The notes under the pieces: generated by a model
Databases searched by the model: none
Seen by the model: the letters and a program-made list of their open reading frames with translations, nothing else
What the model was told of the DNA's origin: nothing
Position numbers and translations under genes: made by a program
Shown: positions 35,898 to 47,019 of the stretch, one piece after another
Numbering within the stretch: the stretch's first letter is position 1
How the letters are laid out: each line of letters opens with the position of its first letter
Assembly (NCBI GenBank): GCA_022495005.1
Contig: JAGYXB010001578.1
Location: forward strand, 372,001 to 436,000
Length of the DNA stretch: 64,000 nucleotides
DNA from: Rhyacophila brunnea
Taxonomy: Eukaryota; Arthropoda; Insecta; Trichoptera; Rhyacophilidae
Direction of reading: 5' to 3'

Positions 35898-37499
35898 TTA
35901 GAGGGTCACCTTTTTAAGAAGTGTGATGATTTCACCGTTCACCCAGTCCCTTGGGCAGCGCTCTTCTTCCCACACCTTTGTCATCAGATGAAACATAGGG
36001 TGCAGGATTGCGCTCAAGCTGTACTTGAGGAATTCAGGATGAATCCCGTCTCCCCCCGGTGCCTTTCCGTTCTTGAGCCTTTTCACAGCCGATTTTATCT
36101 CGGTGTGCGTGGGCGGGCAATCGGAAATGTCGGTCGCTCGGGGAATGTCCAAAAGTAAAGCTTCCGCAGATATGTCAAAGGGATCCAAGGGGGGTGGGCG
36201 GTTCAGCACTCCGCAGAAATGATTCTTCCAAATCTTCTTGACGCATTCTGCGTCAGACTCTATTGCTCCACTGGGACCACGAATGGCTCCGGGAGTCGGT
36301 GGTCGCCTGCCGCAGACTTCACGGGTGATTCGGAAGAGTTTCCTGGTGTCATTTCTGCTTGCTGCCTCCTCTGCCGCTTCAATTTGCCGGTTCATAAAAT
36401 TGCGCTTGTCCAACCGCACGGATCGTTTGACTACCCTGTCTTGGGTCTGGTAGTCAGTCCGGCGGTCCTCGGTTCGGTCGGGGTCTCTCTCCTCGTCTCT
36501 CAGGGCTTTCAGCCTGGCTCGTTCACCAATTTCAACCCACGTTTCGTCAGACATCCACTTTGGCTGCTCACTCCTTCTGGTACCAAGGACGGTACGAGCC
36601 GACGACACAATCGCACTCTTTATGAGGCTCCAGTCCGCCTCAATGAGGTCGGATTCAGATTTGTGCCGCTCGTAGATACAATCTACACTATCTCGTACAG
36701 CAGTTTCGAAGTCGGTCCGAATTTTTCGGCGTCGGAGCTTCTCAACGTCAATTCGTTCGCACTTTGGAGGCCTCGCCTGGCGACTGAGTTTTACTCGGAT
36801 GTTTCCAATAAGTAACTCATGATCGCTATGGATATCGGCGCCTCTGTAAGTACGCACGTCGAGAAGTTCCTTTTGGTGCTTCAAGCTGTACAAGAAGTGG
36901 TCAATCTGCGTCCTCGAGAGTCCATCAGGAGACGTCCACGTATATTTGTGAATGTCTTTGTGGGGGAAAACAGTGCCTCCGATTGCAAGCTCGTTCAGAG
37001 TGGCGAATTCTACGAGCCGCTCACCATTATCGTTGGGGTCACCGAGGCCGTGTCGTCCCATCACCGTGGGGCCAAGCACCGGGTCTGCTCCTACTCTCGC
37101 ATTATAATCCCCCATTACAAACACGCGGTCTCTTCGGGGGATGGCGGAGACTGCCGCGTGGAGAGAATCGTAAAAAGCATCCTTTGTCTGCGCGTCGGCA
37201 TCCTCAGTGGGGGCGTAGCACTGAAAGACGGTCAAGGAGCTACCAGGCGTCTTGAAGGAGGCACGTATCAGTCTCTCCGAGATTGGTTCCCATTTCACGA
37301 GGCAACGGGCCGCTCTCTTTGACATCAACACTGCTACTCCCTGGCGATGGTATTGCTCCTGACCTGAGTAGACAATAGAGTAACCCTCAATCAACTTTCT
37401 CCCGGCTCCTTTCCAGCGCACTTCGCTCAGCCCTAGGATGTCCACACCATAGGTGTGCATGATGCGTGTGGCGTGCAGGTCCTTTCCGGGGGTACGCAC
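35898..37499 (-). pseudogene. RTE AP-type endonuclease and RT N-terminus, upstream frame of the split ORF
   Basis: The 533-codon frame begins with an apurinic-like endonuclease: LGLSEVRW with the catalytic Glu, a YAPTED block, FVMGDYNARVG with Asp and Asn, the TWTSPDGLSRTQIDHFL segment, and SDHELL with the last Asp-His pair. It would nick the target DNA. A charged linker follows, then the start of the reverse transcriptase (KNGKAPGGDGIHPEFLK, WVNGEIITLLKK). Proteins of this type are often mislabelled craniofacial development protein 2-like. The first codon (37499) is GTG, not the true start. The upstream frame continues with MRIGTYNVRTLRK from an ATG near 37588, after another one-base shift at about 37500. 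A 198-codon frame antisense to it is a shadow. Confidence 0.93.
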
Positions 37500-37975
37500 T
37501 TACGCAGGGTGCGAACATTATATGTCCCAATGCGCATACTCGAGTTGTTAGAGAGGATTACTCTACCTGTTTCATTGTCCATTTCCATGCAAGGTCGTCG
37601 TTTTACAGAGCCGGTTGTCGTCCGAGGCTGCTGTGTAGGTGTTTTGTTAATCTGTTTCAGTTAAGGAGGCAAGGTGATTAGCCCAGCGCTCCCGAGGCCT
37701 GAGCCACGAGGGCCCTAAAGGTCGGCTCGACCAGGTTTTTCTGTCGGGGATTTCCTTCCCTTAGCCAGAAGGCCAGTTTTATGGCGCCGGTCACTCGCCC
37801 TTCGCCCCCTGCTGTTAGCTACAGCGTACGCTGCATTGCCCGGAGGTCGCCACGGGGAGGCCAGCAGATGGGACTTGCTGGCAGTTTGGCATTTCCCAAC
37901 TTTTGCTATGAACACATCTACTGGCGTCAATGTGTCCACTTGGGGCCGACCAGCCGTTGACCACCAAGCGTATAC

Positions 37976-38817
37976 TCTATGAATAAGTAAATAGTCGCAT
38001 GTAATTAGTTAGAAACATAGATTGGCATTTTTTTCTTTCGAATTTGGACAACCAGCATTCAGAGAATCAGTAGGCAAAGCATGTATCCATGTTTAATAAT
38101 TTCAGCCGCCAGGGTTTAAGTAACCATCATCTGAGGGGCCCAGGGGGTTTCAGAGCCCCCCCCCCGCGAGGCGCAAAGTGCCAAGTTCTTGTTTTATTTT
38201 TTGTTTTTGTGTTAAATATAAAGTTAGTCGTAATTATTTTTAGTTATTTTAGTAGAATATAATAACTATGTTGTGTTGAAATTTGTTAACCATACTGAAA
38301 AGCAATATGATGGAATAACGGTTGATAAAAATAAAAACGAGGTTCTACTGTGCGTTATACCTACGCAAGAAACACGGCTTCATTTTGCCGAACAATAGTC
38401 GCTCTCTATATATTATTATTCTGAGGCATTGCAGCAAGCAATACGAGTACAGCTGCAAGCATCTACTATTGGGTAACTTAATTACCTTATCAATCCAGTG
38501 GGTTTATTATTTGGTATCTGCAATAGGTACCATAAGATTGGAATAATTTTGTAAAACCTTGAAAACGTATCATAAATCAATAAAATATATTCATTGAAAA
38601 TCCGCATATATTTAAAGAAATCACAACATCATTAATTCTAAATATGATGTAATACTCGTAACATTATTTTATTTAGCCAGGATATCTCTGGTTCTTTTTG
38701 TTTATGTTGGATATTTCCTGAATGTACTGCTTCAACGATTTCACAATTATCGTTCAACGATTTCTGGAAGTATACACAGTAACGCTAGAACAGTTAAACA
38801 GCGATCTTATTTTTATA
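37976..38817. other. Spacer with poly-C hairpin at 38136-38175
   Basis: No gene. At 38136-38175 a GGGGCCCAGGGGG block faces a run of ten C residues (38156-38165), followed by GCGAGGCGCAAAGTGCC. This resembles the end of an unknown DNA element. The rest is AT-rich. Confidence 0.5.
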
Positions 38818-39185
38818 CAGTGACGTCCTTAGACAAAATGCCGCCCCTGGGCAACGCCAAAATAACGCCCGATTTTTTATACTTTTTTTATCATCCGTGC
38901 ACGTGTCGTTTCTGGTCACCATGGACGTCGAAGGGCAACGGAAGTAAACTAGACATCGCGAACCCGATAGAAAAATTACAGTCCTGTTAAACATTTTATG
39001 TTAATTAATACATTTTGTTTCCAACCAGTGAGCTGATTTTTTTATGGAAAGATATTTTTCTTATTGGGTACTAAGTTTATGTAGCTATTTCTATTTATCA
39101 AATGATTCTCATCGCTTTGTCGCCCTTCGAGTAACTGGCGCCCCCAAGCGACGCTCAGTCTGCCTACCCCTACGGGACGCCACTG
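38818..39185. mobile_element. hAT-like MITE (CAGTGACGTCCC family), inverted copy
   Basis: This 368-bp copy runs opposite to those at 4150 and 17445. It starts CAGTGACGTCCTTAGAC with the GGCGTTGCCC/GCCGCCCCTGGG block and ends GTAGGGGTAGGCAGA (inverted) with GGGACGCCACTG. Its middle (GGTCACCATGGACGTCGAAG and TTTGTTTCCAACCAGTGAGC) matches the inverse of the 17445 copy closely, so the two belong to one subfamily. Flanking octamers do not match, so the target duplication is lost. Confidence 0.85.
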
Positions 39186-39716
39186 ATAATTTACTTAATT
39201 TATTAATGTTTTCCAAATTTTATTATTAACCAAACAAACCAAAATAATTTTATTGTCGTTCGCAGTAGACCCTGAAAATTGTTATTAATTATTAACTTAT
39301 ACTTACGTGCATTTTATAAATAATGGTGATTCCTTAAAATAATATGGAACGTCTTGAAAAGTATTAAAATATATAATAGTGGGAGGTTTTAGAAGACATT
39401 CTAGTCCTTTTGATGACTTCTTTAACTATTGAATGTAAAAATAATGCTTTTACATAGGTAGTAGTAAAAAACGATCATGGGATTGTACATCAACTTTATA
39501 TGGGGGGCTTTAGACAATATTTTTCTGTTATTTTACATGAGGCACGTTCCCAATATAGATATAGGTATGCCACCATAAAGTTTCTACTTATTATTAACAA
39601 GAATTTAGATATTTTTCGTCAATCGTTGGGTGGGCTTTCCACCCAGTTAAGAAATTTTCGTCATTCGTTGGCTGCCATTTTTACCACGTTTTTCTGAGCT
39701 CGTTTTCTTGTCTGTC
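39186..39716. other. AT-rich spacer
   Basis: No gene recognised. A small hairpin (GGGTGGG ... CCCACC-like) at 39627-39645 and a near repeat of TTTCGTCAATCGTTGG / TTTCGTCATTCGTTGG (39616 and 39656) precede the next repeat. Confidence 0.5.
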
Positions 39717-40140
39717 CAGTGGTTGTTTATCGAGAACAAATCTTGCAATCGATTTTTAACTAACTTCCCGACAGCTAGACATTTGAAACTTTTAGAATAT
39801 ATCAAAACACGATACCAATGCATTATTTTAATACTTTTAGCCATATTTAAGTAGAATTGAATTCATTTTCAGTTAATTCTGTTTTGTATGAAAAGTTATT
39901 TCGGAAGAAATTCGTAATCCAATCCACTATTATTGGTTAGGATTATAGGGGGTGGTCCTAGCAACTAAATTATTAATATATACGTGCGTTACTATGGAAA
40001 TCAAAATGACATTTCAGTATTCTATATTTGTTTGTTTGTTGCAAAATAGCAAAAAAATGATTTTTGTTGACTTGTTTTTCCTAAATTATTAATACATAGA
40101 ATTGTCAAGTTTATATGATTCAACAGAAAATTTAAAAACG
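39717..40140 (+). repeat. 430-bp interspersed repeat, copy 1 (inverse at 49589-50022)
   Basis: About 424 bases that match the reverse complement of 49589-50022 at high identity. The match includes AACAAATCTTGCAATCG near one end, a middle that includes AATTGAATTCATTTTCAGTT, and the end AATTTAAAAACG. No coding frame or clear terminal repeats, so the class is unknown. The next MITE is inserted exactly at its right edge. Confidence 0.88.
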
Positions 40141-40624
40141 CTGTGATCCCGTGGGGGTAGCGCAGGTCATGCGTTGCATAGGGGCGACACAGTATACAGG
40201 GCGGCGCATGAAGGAACGAATGAAAATATTAAGACTTATCAATGAAACGGACGATTAGAAAGAATCGACATATCAGTTTAAACAATAATTGAAACATAAA
40301 AAAAACTGACAACACAACTATTGTTTTATTGGAATACATATTGCAATGGCGGTTTATTCTTTAATAAGAGTGTCTCCAAGCCTGTTCGCACCACATACCT
40401 CCACATACCTCCACATATCTCACACCACCACTGTTTAAGAATAGGTTTCTTGGAAATGCTCAGTAGATGTTGTGTATGTCAATTTAAAGAATTTTGGTGT
40501 AAGTATTTGTCTGTTTAAGATAGCCAAAAATAAATAATAGCATAAGTCAATTTTCAGACATTTGAAACTAAAATTGGGATGGCATTCTAAGCTAAAGGTG
40601 GCACTTTTCCCAGGGACGCGACTG
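40141..40624. mobile_element. hAT-like MITE, diverged member of CAGTGACGTCCC family
   Basis: A 484-bp segment starting CTGTGATCCCGTGGGGGTAG and ending CCCAGGGACGCGACTG, with GGGGCGACACAG and GGGCGGCGCATG blocks just inside the left end, as in the 4150 copy. No matching octamers were seen. It follows the 39717-40140 repeat directly, whereas the inverted repeat copy at 49589 lacks it, which supports insertion after the repeat was dispersed. Confidence 0.7.
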
Positions 40625-42487
40625 TACGTCGCTTTTTCTTCTATTGATTAAGTAAATATATTATATTTTAATGTCATAAGATTTAACTGTATTCAAGATA
40701 GGTAATGCTCGTAAAAATTTAACCATATTTCTTTACGTGCTGCCAACGCCAATAACTCTCAACGACATTATTATTACGTTACCTACATTTTCATTCAATA
40801 TTGTCGTAATATAACTAACTAGTTAAGACCGGCCCTACAAGATACGAGTAATAAAGAATTATCAGAGCTGTGCGCCTGACTACCCTAGTTCCAGATATGA
40901 TAACAAGATTTTATGCAATAACAGGTTATTGTATTAAGCAAAGTAACCAAGACTAATAATAATGCAGTTATTAAATAATAGCTAAAATGTTTAACACCTA
41001 TAATAATAGTATCTATAATACTGTTTATTACTCCATAGTAGATATTGGGTGATAAATAATACTGAAGAAAAGATATTGATACCTAGTATAATTTTTATAA
41101 AACAAGGTAAGTATGTAGGTACCTATGTAGATAAATAATTAATTACTATTTTATGGAATAGCATTATTATTTTTTGATAATGATATTTTTAAACTTCAGC
41201 CAAATTTTTGTGGTATCCAGCGATTAAAATTAAATAAATAAGCAGTACCTACTGATAATATATTTTTGGAGATGATTAATAAAGATGACAACGTGAGAGT
41301 ATAATCGCGGGTAAATGCTGTACTGGTGAGATCGTCACATCGATTGATTGATTGATTATATTAATTAATCAACTGAGAGACTCGATTCGAGTGGAATGAC
41401 GATATTAGTGCGTTGAGTAACGGAGTCCATGAGTGAGTGACGATTCATGGATTGTTCTTCCAATTTATACAAATACAGTAGGTACATATATTACAAGAGA
41501 TATTGTCGTATTAAATAAATCATAACATACCCTACTGATCTAATTACGATTGAGGAAATGCTGAATACATTATCGCTCTATTGTTTTGTTTTGACAACAA
41601 AATATACGTATTATGTGTCGTTTAATGTGTGATATGATTGCTACATATTCCATCTACTATTTTCTACATAATGTTGTGCATTATCATTACTTATCATTGA
41701 TCATATTCTTGTCTGGCACTATGGCCCGGAATGGACCTTGATCGGGTCAAGCAGACTCCTCCAATGTGCTCGTTCTTCCGTAGACATTCGCCAAGTCGAT
41801 CATTAGACTTGCAAGATTCTTTGCAGGCCGTCCCGGACCGACCTTTCCTCGACTATAAAATAAATAACCAAAGATGGTGGCCAGTCTGTCACTTGATCTG
41901 AGTGCATGAGTCAGAAACCACTCACCCTAGGTATTAAAAAATAATAAATGCTAAACCAAAAAAAAAACAGATTAAGGGTATAAGCATAAAATATAAAGTG
42001 ATACTTAACGCATTCGCTGCTGAGTACATAATGAGATTTTAATTGCCCCCTTTAAAATGCACGTGTGCGTCTTCCGCGTCCAAAGTATTAAGGGAACTGT
42101 ATCAGCCATCCAAGCGCGAGCAATCTGCACTCGGGTTTTTGTACGCAGGATGGTCTTTCTTTCGTCTCTGCGATGATATTGCGAATATTACAGATTCATT
42201 TTTTTTTGTTTTGTCTCCTGTTATGTTCTCAATAATTGTTTTAGCAAACACACAGCGCCACGACCCATAAAGGAGTCGACAACGGTCCTGGTGACAAAGT
42301 CACCATCCAACATAATTGCATCGATCCCTGGCGGTTGCGAAGCCACCATAAAATCGTCAAGCACCCCAAGTGATACTTCCAAGATAATAATGTATGAAAG
42401 GGATAAACGCCTTGAGCCTAGATGTCCCAAACAAGATAATACACCAAATATAATAATACTATAATGCAGACCATAATGAGTAATGAC
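40625..42487. other. Spacer with a possible RTE scrap and two G+C-rich patches
   Basis: At 41737-41858 the minus strand gives GRPAKNLAS, then EERAHWRSLLDPIKVHSG in neighbouring frames, reminiscent of RTE C-termini but weak. At 42030-42180 and 42250-42440 G+C is raised; the second patch has a minus-strand open frame (VASQPPGIDAIMLDGDFVTR) with no family I recognise and with small palindromes (GTGACAAAGTCAC). These could be unknown elements or host exons. The rest is AT-rich. Confidence 0.45.
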
Positions 42488-43673
42488 TAAGGGTTCCAAT
42501 CCCGGGATCATGAACTATTTTTGATACCTATGAATCCCGGGATTGGTAAAAATAATCCCGAAACTTTCGGGATTGATTTTTGTTATCAATTTTTATGAAA
42601 AAAATAAATATAACAGAAAAAATACTTTTAATAACATAACTAGATTAGAAATAAACTGAGTTTGATAGAAGTTTGATTCCCCCATGTGTTGCCAATTCGT
42701 TTTATTTTTTCACATAAATTAATAAAAGTGAGAAAGATTGGAAAAAACAATGCTTCCCACTCTTAATAAAGTGATTCCACCATGATCTCATACATTTTAC
42801 GACAGTTTCATATTTGGCTGACTAATTTGATTTATGAAGCGGAAATGCCATAAACCATGATTTACTTTACTATTCTTAATCTCTCTAACCCATTCATTAT
42901 GTCTTTACTATCAGAAACAGCAATCTCATATAATGAATGTAAAGACTAAACACAATATTGATTCCTCGAAATTTTATAAATTAAAATCGTTTAGATTTGT
43001 AAATAGTTTAACATAAATTAAAAATTCCACATAATATGTATGATTCTGGTAACATCCGTGATATGGATTTGAGAATTCAAGAAACATTTAGTTAGACGTT
43101 TCTACCAGAAAATGATATTCTGGAGACCCACTGGTCACGGGGAATCACCGGATAATAAATAACCAGTTTTTGCTGCCTTGCGCAATCGTAACAACATCAG
43201 AAAAAACTAGAAAAACTAATACCTCATGCTTTGGTATTACTTTGGGCATATTATTCAGAATAATGTTTTAGTTTTAATTACTTACTTAAATCTTTATTTT
43301 TTTATATTGTATTTATTGTCAATAAGATATTATGTTCTTTTTTATTTTAATTGAGCTCGTATTTGTATTTGTCATCTTCTCATAAATAAATAAAACTGTT
43401 TTACTTTCACATTATTATTAATATTACAATATTATTTACTCCATTAAACCTATGTATTTACAAGATTGAACGTACACAATATTAACAAATAAATGTCTTA
43501 CTTAAATAGTATAAATTAAATTGTACTAGATTTATTTTTGACCGATTTTATCAATGTATTTTGTATATATAAAAATGTTATATTAACTATCGAAAAAATG
43601 CCAATCCCGGGATCGTCAAATTGTAATCCCGAAATGCCAGGATCAAAAATTTGGCTCGGTATTGGGTTCCCTA
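42488..43673. mobile_element. hAT-like element (AATCCCGGGAT ends), perfect 8-bp TSD
   Basis: A 1186-bp element. The left end is TAAGGGTTCCAATCCCGGGA and the right end, inverted, TAGGGAACCCAATACCGAGC. Several AATCCCGGGATT palindromes lie just inside each end. The target GTAATGAC is exactly duplicated at 42480-42487 and 43674-43681. No transposase frame remains, so it is non-autonomous. Its right half recurs at 46918-47992. Confidence 0.92.
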
Positions 43674-44390
43674 GTAATGACGTATACAATAGGCATGTCC
43701 GATAATACAATAATATTAAATACTTACTAAATTACTTCTACAGACCATTTCATTATAGATATAAAATAACCGTGAACTAACTCTGTATAATAAATAATAA
43801 TTAAAAAAAATTATAACAAAATTATGTATATAAATGAATAAAATAAGAATTGGCTTTTACATAACAATAAAGTCAAAATGATAAAATAAATATTACTGAA
43901 TCAAACACAAGCATGGCAATATACCACTGACATCTTTGTAAATGTAGTCTCAACTTGTGCAAGTCAAAATGGAATAATGGAATATTCATAGAACTTCTAA
44001 AATAATAATACAGATGTCTAAAATAACACAACCAAAAATTAATTCAAACTTCAAATGATTTGAAAATATCAAAGTCACACATTTTTATACCCTGTCAGTC
44101 AAAGTAGGTTCATCCAAAGCACAGTAATTAAATTGCATTTTCATCATGAGAACATTATAATATTTATTTCTGGGAAGAATAAATTATTTCAATAGAATGG
44201 TAACATTCCTACAATAAATTATTAACTTCTAATTAATTAGTAAAATTTTTGATGCTATATTTCTATGTGATGTCAATTCTACTATTCACAGCAATATGTG
44301 TTACTAAGAGACCTATGAAACATATCTATAGAATTTAACGATATTGTGTATGTTGAGAAACTACGAATGTTTAGAAAAAAATTAAATATA
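43674..44390. other. AT-rich spacer, nothing recognised
   Basis: No gene or pairable repeat seen. Confidence 0.55.
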
Positions 44391-44820
44391 CGTGAACTTA
44401 TAATACACGGAAAGATGGAAGGCGCCAGCAGCATTGGTAGAAGGAGATTATCTTAAAAACGCAACCTCCATAATTAGCTAAATGTCCAAGGCGATGGGGA
44501 TCTGATACCATAGGCCTCAGCGCTCGAAATGGAAAAGTTTACGAACCGGAGCGCTCGAAAATTTTATGAGGATATTAACAAGGTTATCAAATTTTATGTG
44601 TATTCTATAAACACAAGTGTGCTAGAATTTTTGTTGTATCTATGGCATATCTATCTCATACGGTCAAATTATTTTGTCCGTGAGACGGAGCGATAACTTT
44701 ACAGATTTCACGAAATGGAACGGCGCTCCGGTGCGTTCCTGTCCATTTCGAGCCCTGACAAGCCCATAATAGGGAGGTGAACTTCAATTTGGTCGTCAAC
44801 CTTCGATAGAAGACGGCACC
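44391..44820 (+). mobile_element. RTE-clade 3' scrap, split by a MITE
   Basis: The plus strand before the MITE gives ILHGKMEGASSIGRRRLS (44391-44455), the usual GKIEGKRxxGRRRxSWL box of RTE C-termini. After the MITE it gives a VVNLR-stop block (GGTCGTCAACCTTCGATAGA at 44789-44808) and AAGACGGCACC, matching the ends of related elements (compare 57530-57735). The element is decayed and 5'-truncated. Confidence 0.7.
44518..44757. mobile_element. hAT-like MITE (CAGSGCTCGAAATGGA family), copy 1
   Basis: A 240-bp element with ends CAGCGCTCGAAATGGAAAAG and, inverted, CAGGGCTCGAAATGGACAGG, each followed by a CGGAGCGC(T/C) block. Flanking octamers ATAGGCCT and ACAAGCCC agree in 5 of 8 positions, consistent with a mutated duplication. 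It lies inside an RTE scrap. Copies 2 and 3 are at 46695-46917 and 52219-52455. Confidence 0.87.
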
Positions 44821-45379
44821 AAAATAAGAATAAATTTATGACTCACGTGGTGGCATTTATATTATGTACATTGCAATTTCGCAAAGCATGGTTATTCTAG
44901 TTAAATGAATGTATATAGTAACACTTAAGGGTTCTAAGACAATAATTACACCCTACATAAACTTCCTCGGATATTTACCGCCCGTGTAAAAAACTTCTAG
45001 TACATAAATAACAAAAACTCTTAAAATAAAATTTCCTTGACATACCTATAATAGATGCAAAAAATATTTAGACACAACAATATTGATACTTACTTAGTTA
45101 CAAATTAAAAATTATATGTACTAACAGCTTTATTAATATGTAAGTACGTTTTAAATAAAAGTATAGAAAAGGGAGAAAATTAAATTAGTCATTAAATATT
45201 GAAATCTCTGACAGAAACATTATTTAAAATTATGCTAAAACTTAATATATATACATTTTACTATAAACAGAGAGAAAAATAATTCATTTACGATATTGAG
45301 AATGAATTTCTCAAATACATTTTTATATCCATTGTTTAGTATCATGAAAATATAATCTTGAATACTATCGAGTGAGTAT
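44821..45379. other. AT-rich spacer, nothing recognised
   Basis: No gene or repeat seen. Confidence 0.55.
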
Positions 45380-45959
45380 TAGGGATTGCAATACCGGTAT
45401 TTCAAAACCGGTATCTCAGTATTTTTCGATACCGAAATACCGGTTTTGAAAATCAGGCAATACCGATGTATTCGGTATTGAAAGTGGATATAAAATGTTT
45501 TAAATAATATAAAAGGTTTAGCAGGATTGTATTTTTTTGTCAATATTGTGTTTGGTTTTACTTCTTATGGGATAAAAGTAAAGAAGTAATTTAGTATAAA
45601 AAGTGTAATAAAACATTAGGTGGAATTATCGGTGGGGTGCATCCAAAAACACTTCGTAATTTTTTTTTTATTGAAAGATCATTCGAAGAAGAAAGTTCCA
45701 ATAGTTCAAGGTAATTGTAAACATTAGTATCTCTACCATATTTTGCCTATTTTTATATTATTACATACATACATTATGTACTTATTTAGATATTTTTGAT
45801 ATACAATATTAATATTTTAAAGAGTTTTTTTATATAATACATATTTTTTGGTTTCTGTTTTTTTTTATATTTTTCAAGAATGCCGTTATTAATACCGGTA
45901 TTCAATTGGAAATACCAAAATACCGGTATTGGTATTTTCATTCGGTATTGCTATCCCTA
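45380..45959. mobile_element. hAT-like element (TAGGGATTGCAATACCGG family)
   Basis: A 580-bp relative of 20440-21036. Ends are TAGGGATTGCAATACCGGTA and, inverted, TAGGGATAGCAATACCGAAT. Sub-terminal regions are filled with ATACCGGTAT palindromes (five or more). Flanking octamers GTGAGTAT and GCGAGTAT differ at one base. No transposase. Confidence 0.9.
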
Positions 45960-45967
45960 GCGAGTAT

Positions 45968-46670
45968 GAAACAATATTTAATTACTGTGAACAACGTTAA
46001 CATTATATGCGAATCTAATTAATATATATAAAAAAAACATTAGTACTTATATACAATACAGTGAGTAAAGAAATCTACTGTGTATGATGAACAGAATATG
46101 TTTTAAGGATTTATAAAAGTTTGTCACTCTTTTACCACTAACTGGCTCAAAGAAAAAAACAACTGATGCTCCTAATTCATCAAGAAGTAAGAAATGAGAC
46201 ATATAAGTAAGTAGAGTAATATGATTGTGCAATTACTACTTCCGCGAAAGACTTGGGTATACAGGTATTTTAAAATGCGCGGAGATGCATTTCTCAGCAA
46301 TTTTAGAAGTGTAAGCTCGAAAGCAAACAAATAACTTTTAAAGTAGAACCAAGTGGGTCAGTCGTAGATCTCGGTTAGCTATGAGTATAGTACTTCTACA
46401 AAACCCTACTTACAGCTCGAAGTTTTGTTTACTTAAGTGATGATGTAAGGTAGGTACATCAGTAAATAAGTGTTTTTTTTATCTTTTATTATTTTTCCTA
46501 ATACCTAATACAATTATTATTGTTTAGAGTTTTTTTGTGATTAATCATTTTATTTTGTTTTGAATTGTAAGTTCAACATTAGGATTTACAATTAACATGA
46601 TTGACGTAACGTGCATGTATAAATTCTAATTGATGGGAGATTTGCACAATTTCATAAGGAACCATTTTAA
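45968..46670. other. AT-rich spacer, nothing recognised
   Basis: No gene or repeat seen in this stretch. Confidence 0.55.
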
Positions 46671-46694
46671 GAAACCTCGATTTCGCCTTTCGGC
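46671..46694 (-). other. Hammerhead-like motif, truncated copy B
   Basis: The minus strand carries GCCGAAAGGCGAAATCGAGG, the stem II/GAAA half of the motif seen at 23396. The expected CTGAAGAT half is missing because a MITE starts at 46695 and its far flank has been lost. Confidence 0.45.
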
Positions 46695-46917
46695 CAGGGC
46701 TCGAAATGGACCGGAACGCACCGGAGCGCCGTTCCGGTTCATACGATCCCCAAAATTATCGCTTCGTCTCGTGTTAATAGTAATTTGCCCGTGTGAGCGA
46801 GATATATCATATTATAAAAAAATCTAACACAATCCTTTTTTTAAATACATATATGTATAGAATTAGATAAGTAACAGTGTTAATATTTTCGTAAAATTAT
46901 CAAGCGCTCCGGAATTC
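46695..46917. mobile_element. hAT-like MITE (CAGSGCTCGAAATGGA family), copy 2, right end lost
   Basis: Starts CAGGGCTCGAAATGGACCGG and follows the family through CAAGCGCTCCGG at about 46901-46912, but the terminal TCCATTTCGAGC block is replaced by the middle of another transposon. A deletion therefore removed this MITE's right end. Confidence 0.82.
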
Positions 46918-47019
46918 CAAGACTGAACGTACACAATATTAACATAAATGTCTTAAATAGTATAAATAATTATACTAGATTTATTTTTGACAGATTTTAT
47001 CAACGTTATTTGTATATAT

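Larger units (their letters stand above)
34545..37975 (-). mobile_element. RTE-clade non-LTR retrotransposon, nearly full length
   Basis: This about 3.4-kb G+C-rich block is the most complete element of the window. On the minus strand it has a 5' UTR (about 37975-37589). A single long coding region for endonuclease plus reverse transcriptase follows (37588-34609), and a short 3' end finishes in an A/T-rich (TTTTTAC)-like tail near 34560-34545. Two single-base frameshifts disable it, near 37500 and near 35897. An ATACGC word occurs just upstream of the 5' end and again beyond the tail, a possible but weak target-site duplication. Fragments of the same family lie at 10232-10497 and 50155-50505. 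Confidence 0.9.

Noticed and set aside
36219..36815. 198-codon open frame on the plus strand
   Set aside because: It lies antisense to the RTE endonuclease ORF. The same holds for the plus-strand frames at 36819-37322, 35339-35677 and 35027-35338. They are shadows of the G+C-rich retrotransposon.
34545..37975. Host craniofacial development protein 2-like gene
   Set aside because: That name is a common mislabel of RTE endonucleases. The linked reverse transcriptase, UTRs and partial copies elsewhere show it is a retrotransposon.
41330..41380. Regulatory array of GATTGATT words
   Set aside because: A short low-complexity tract is the simpler explanation.
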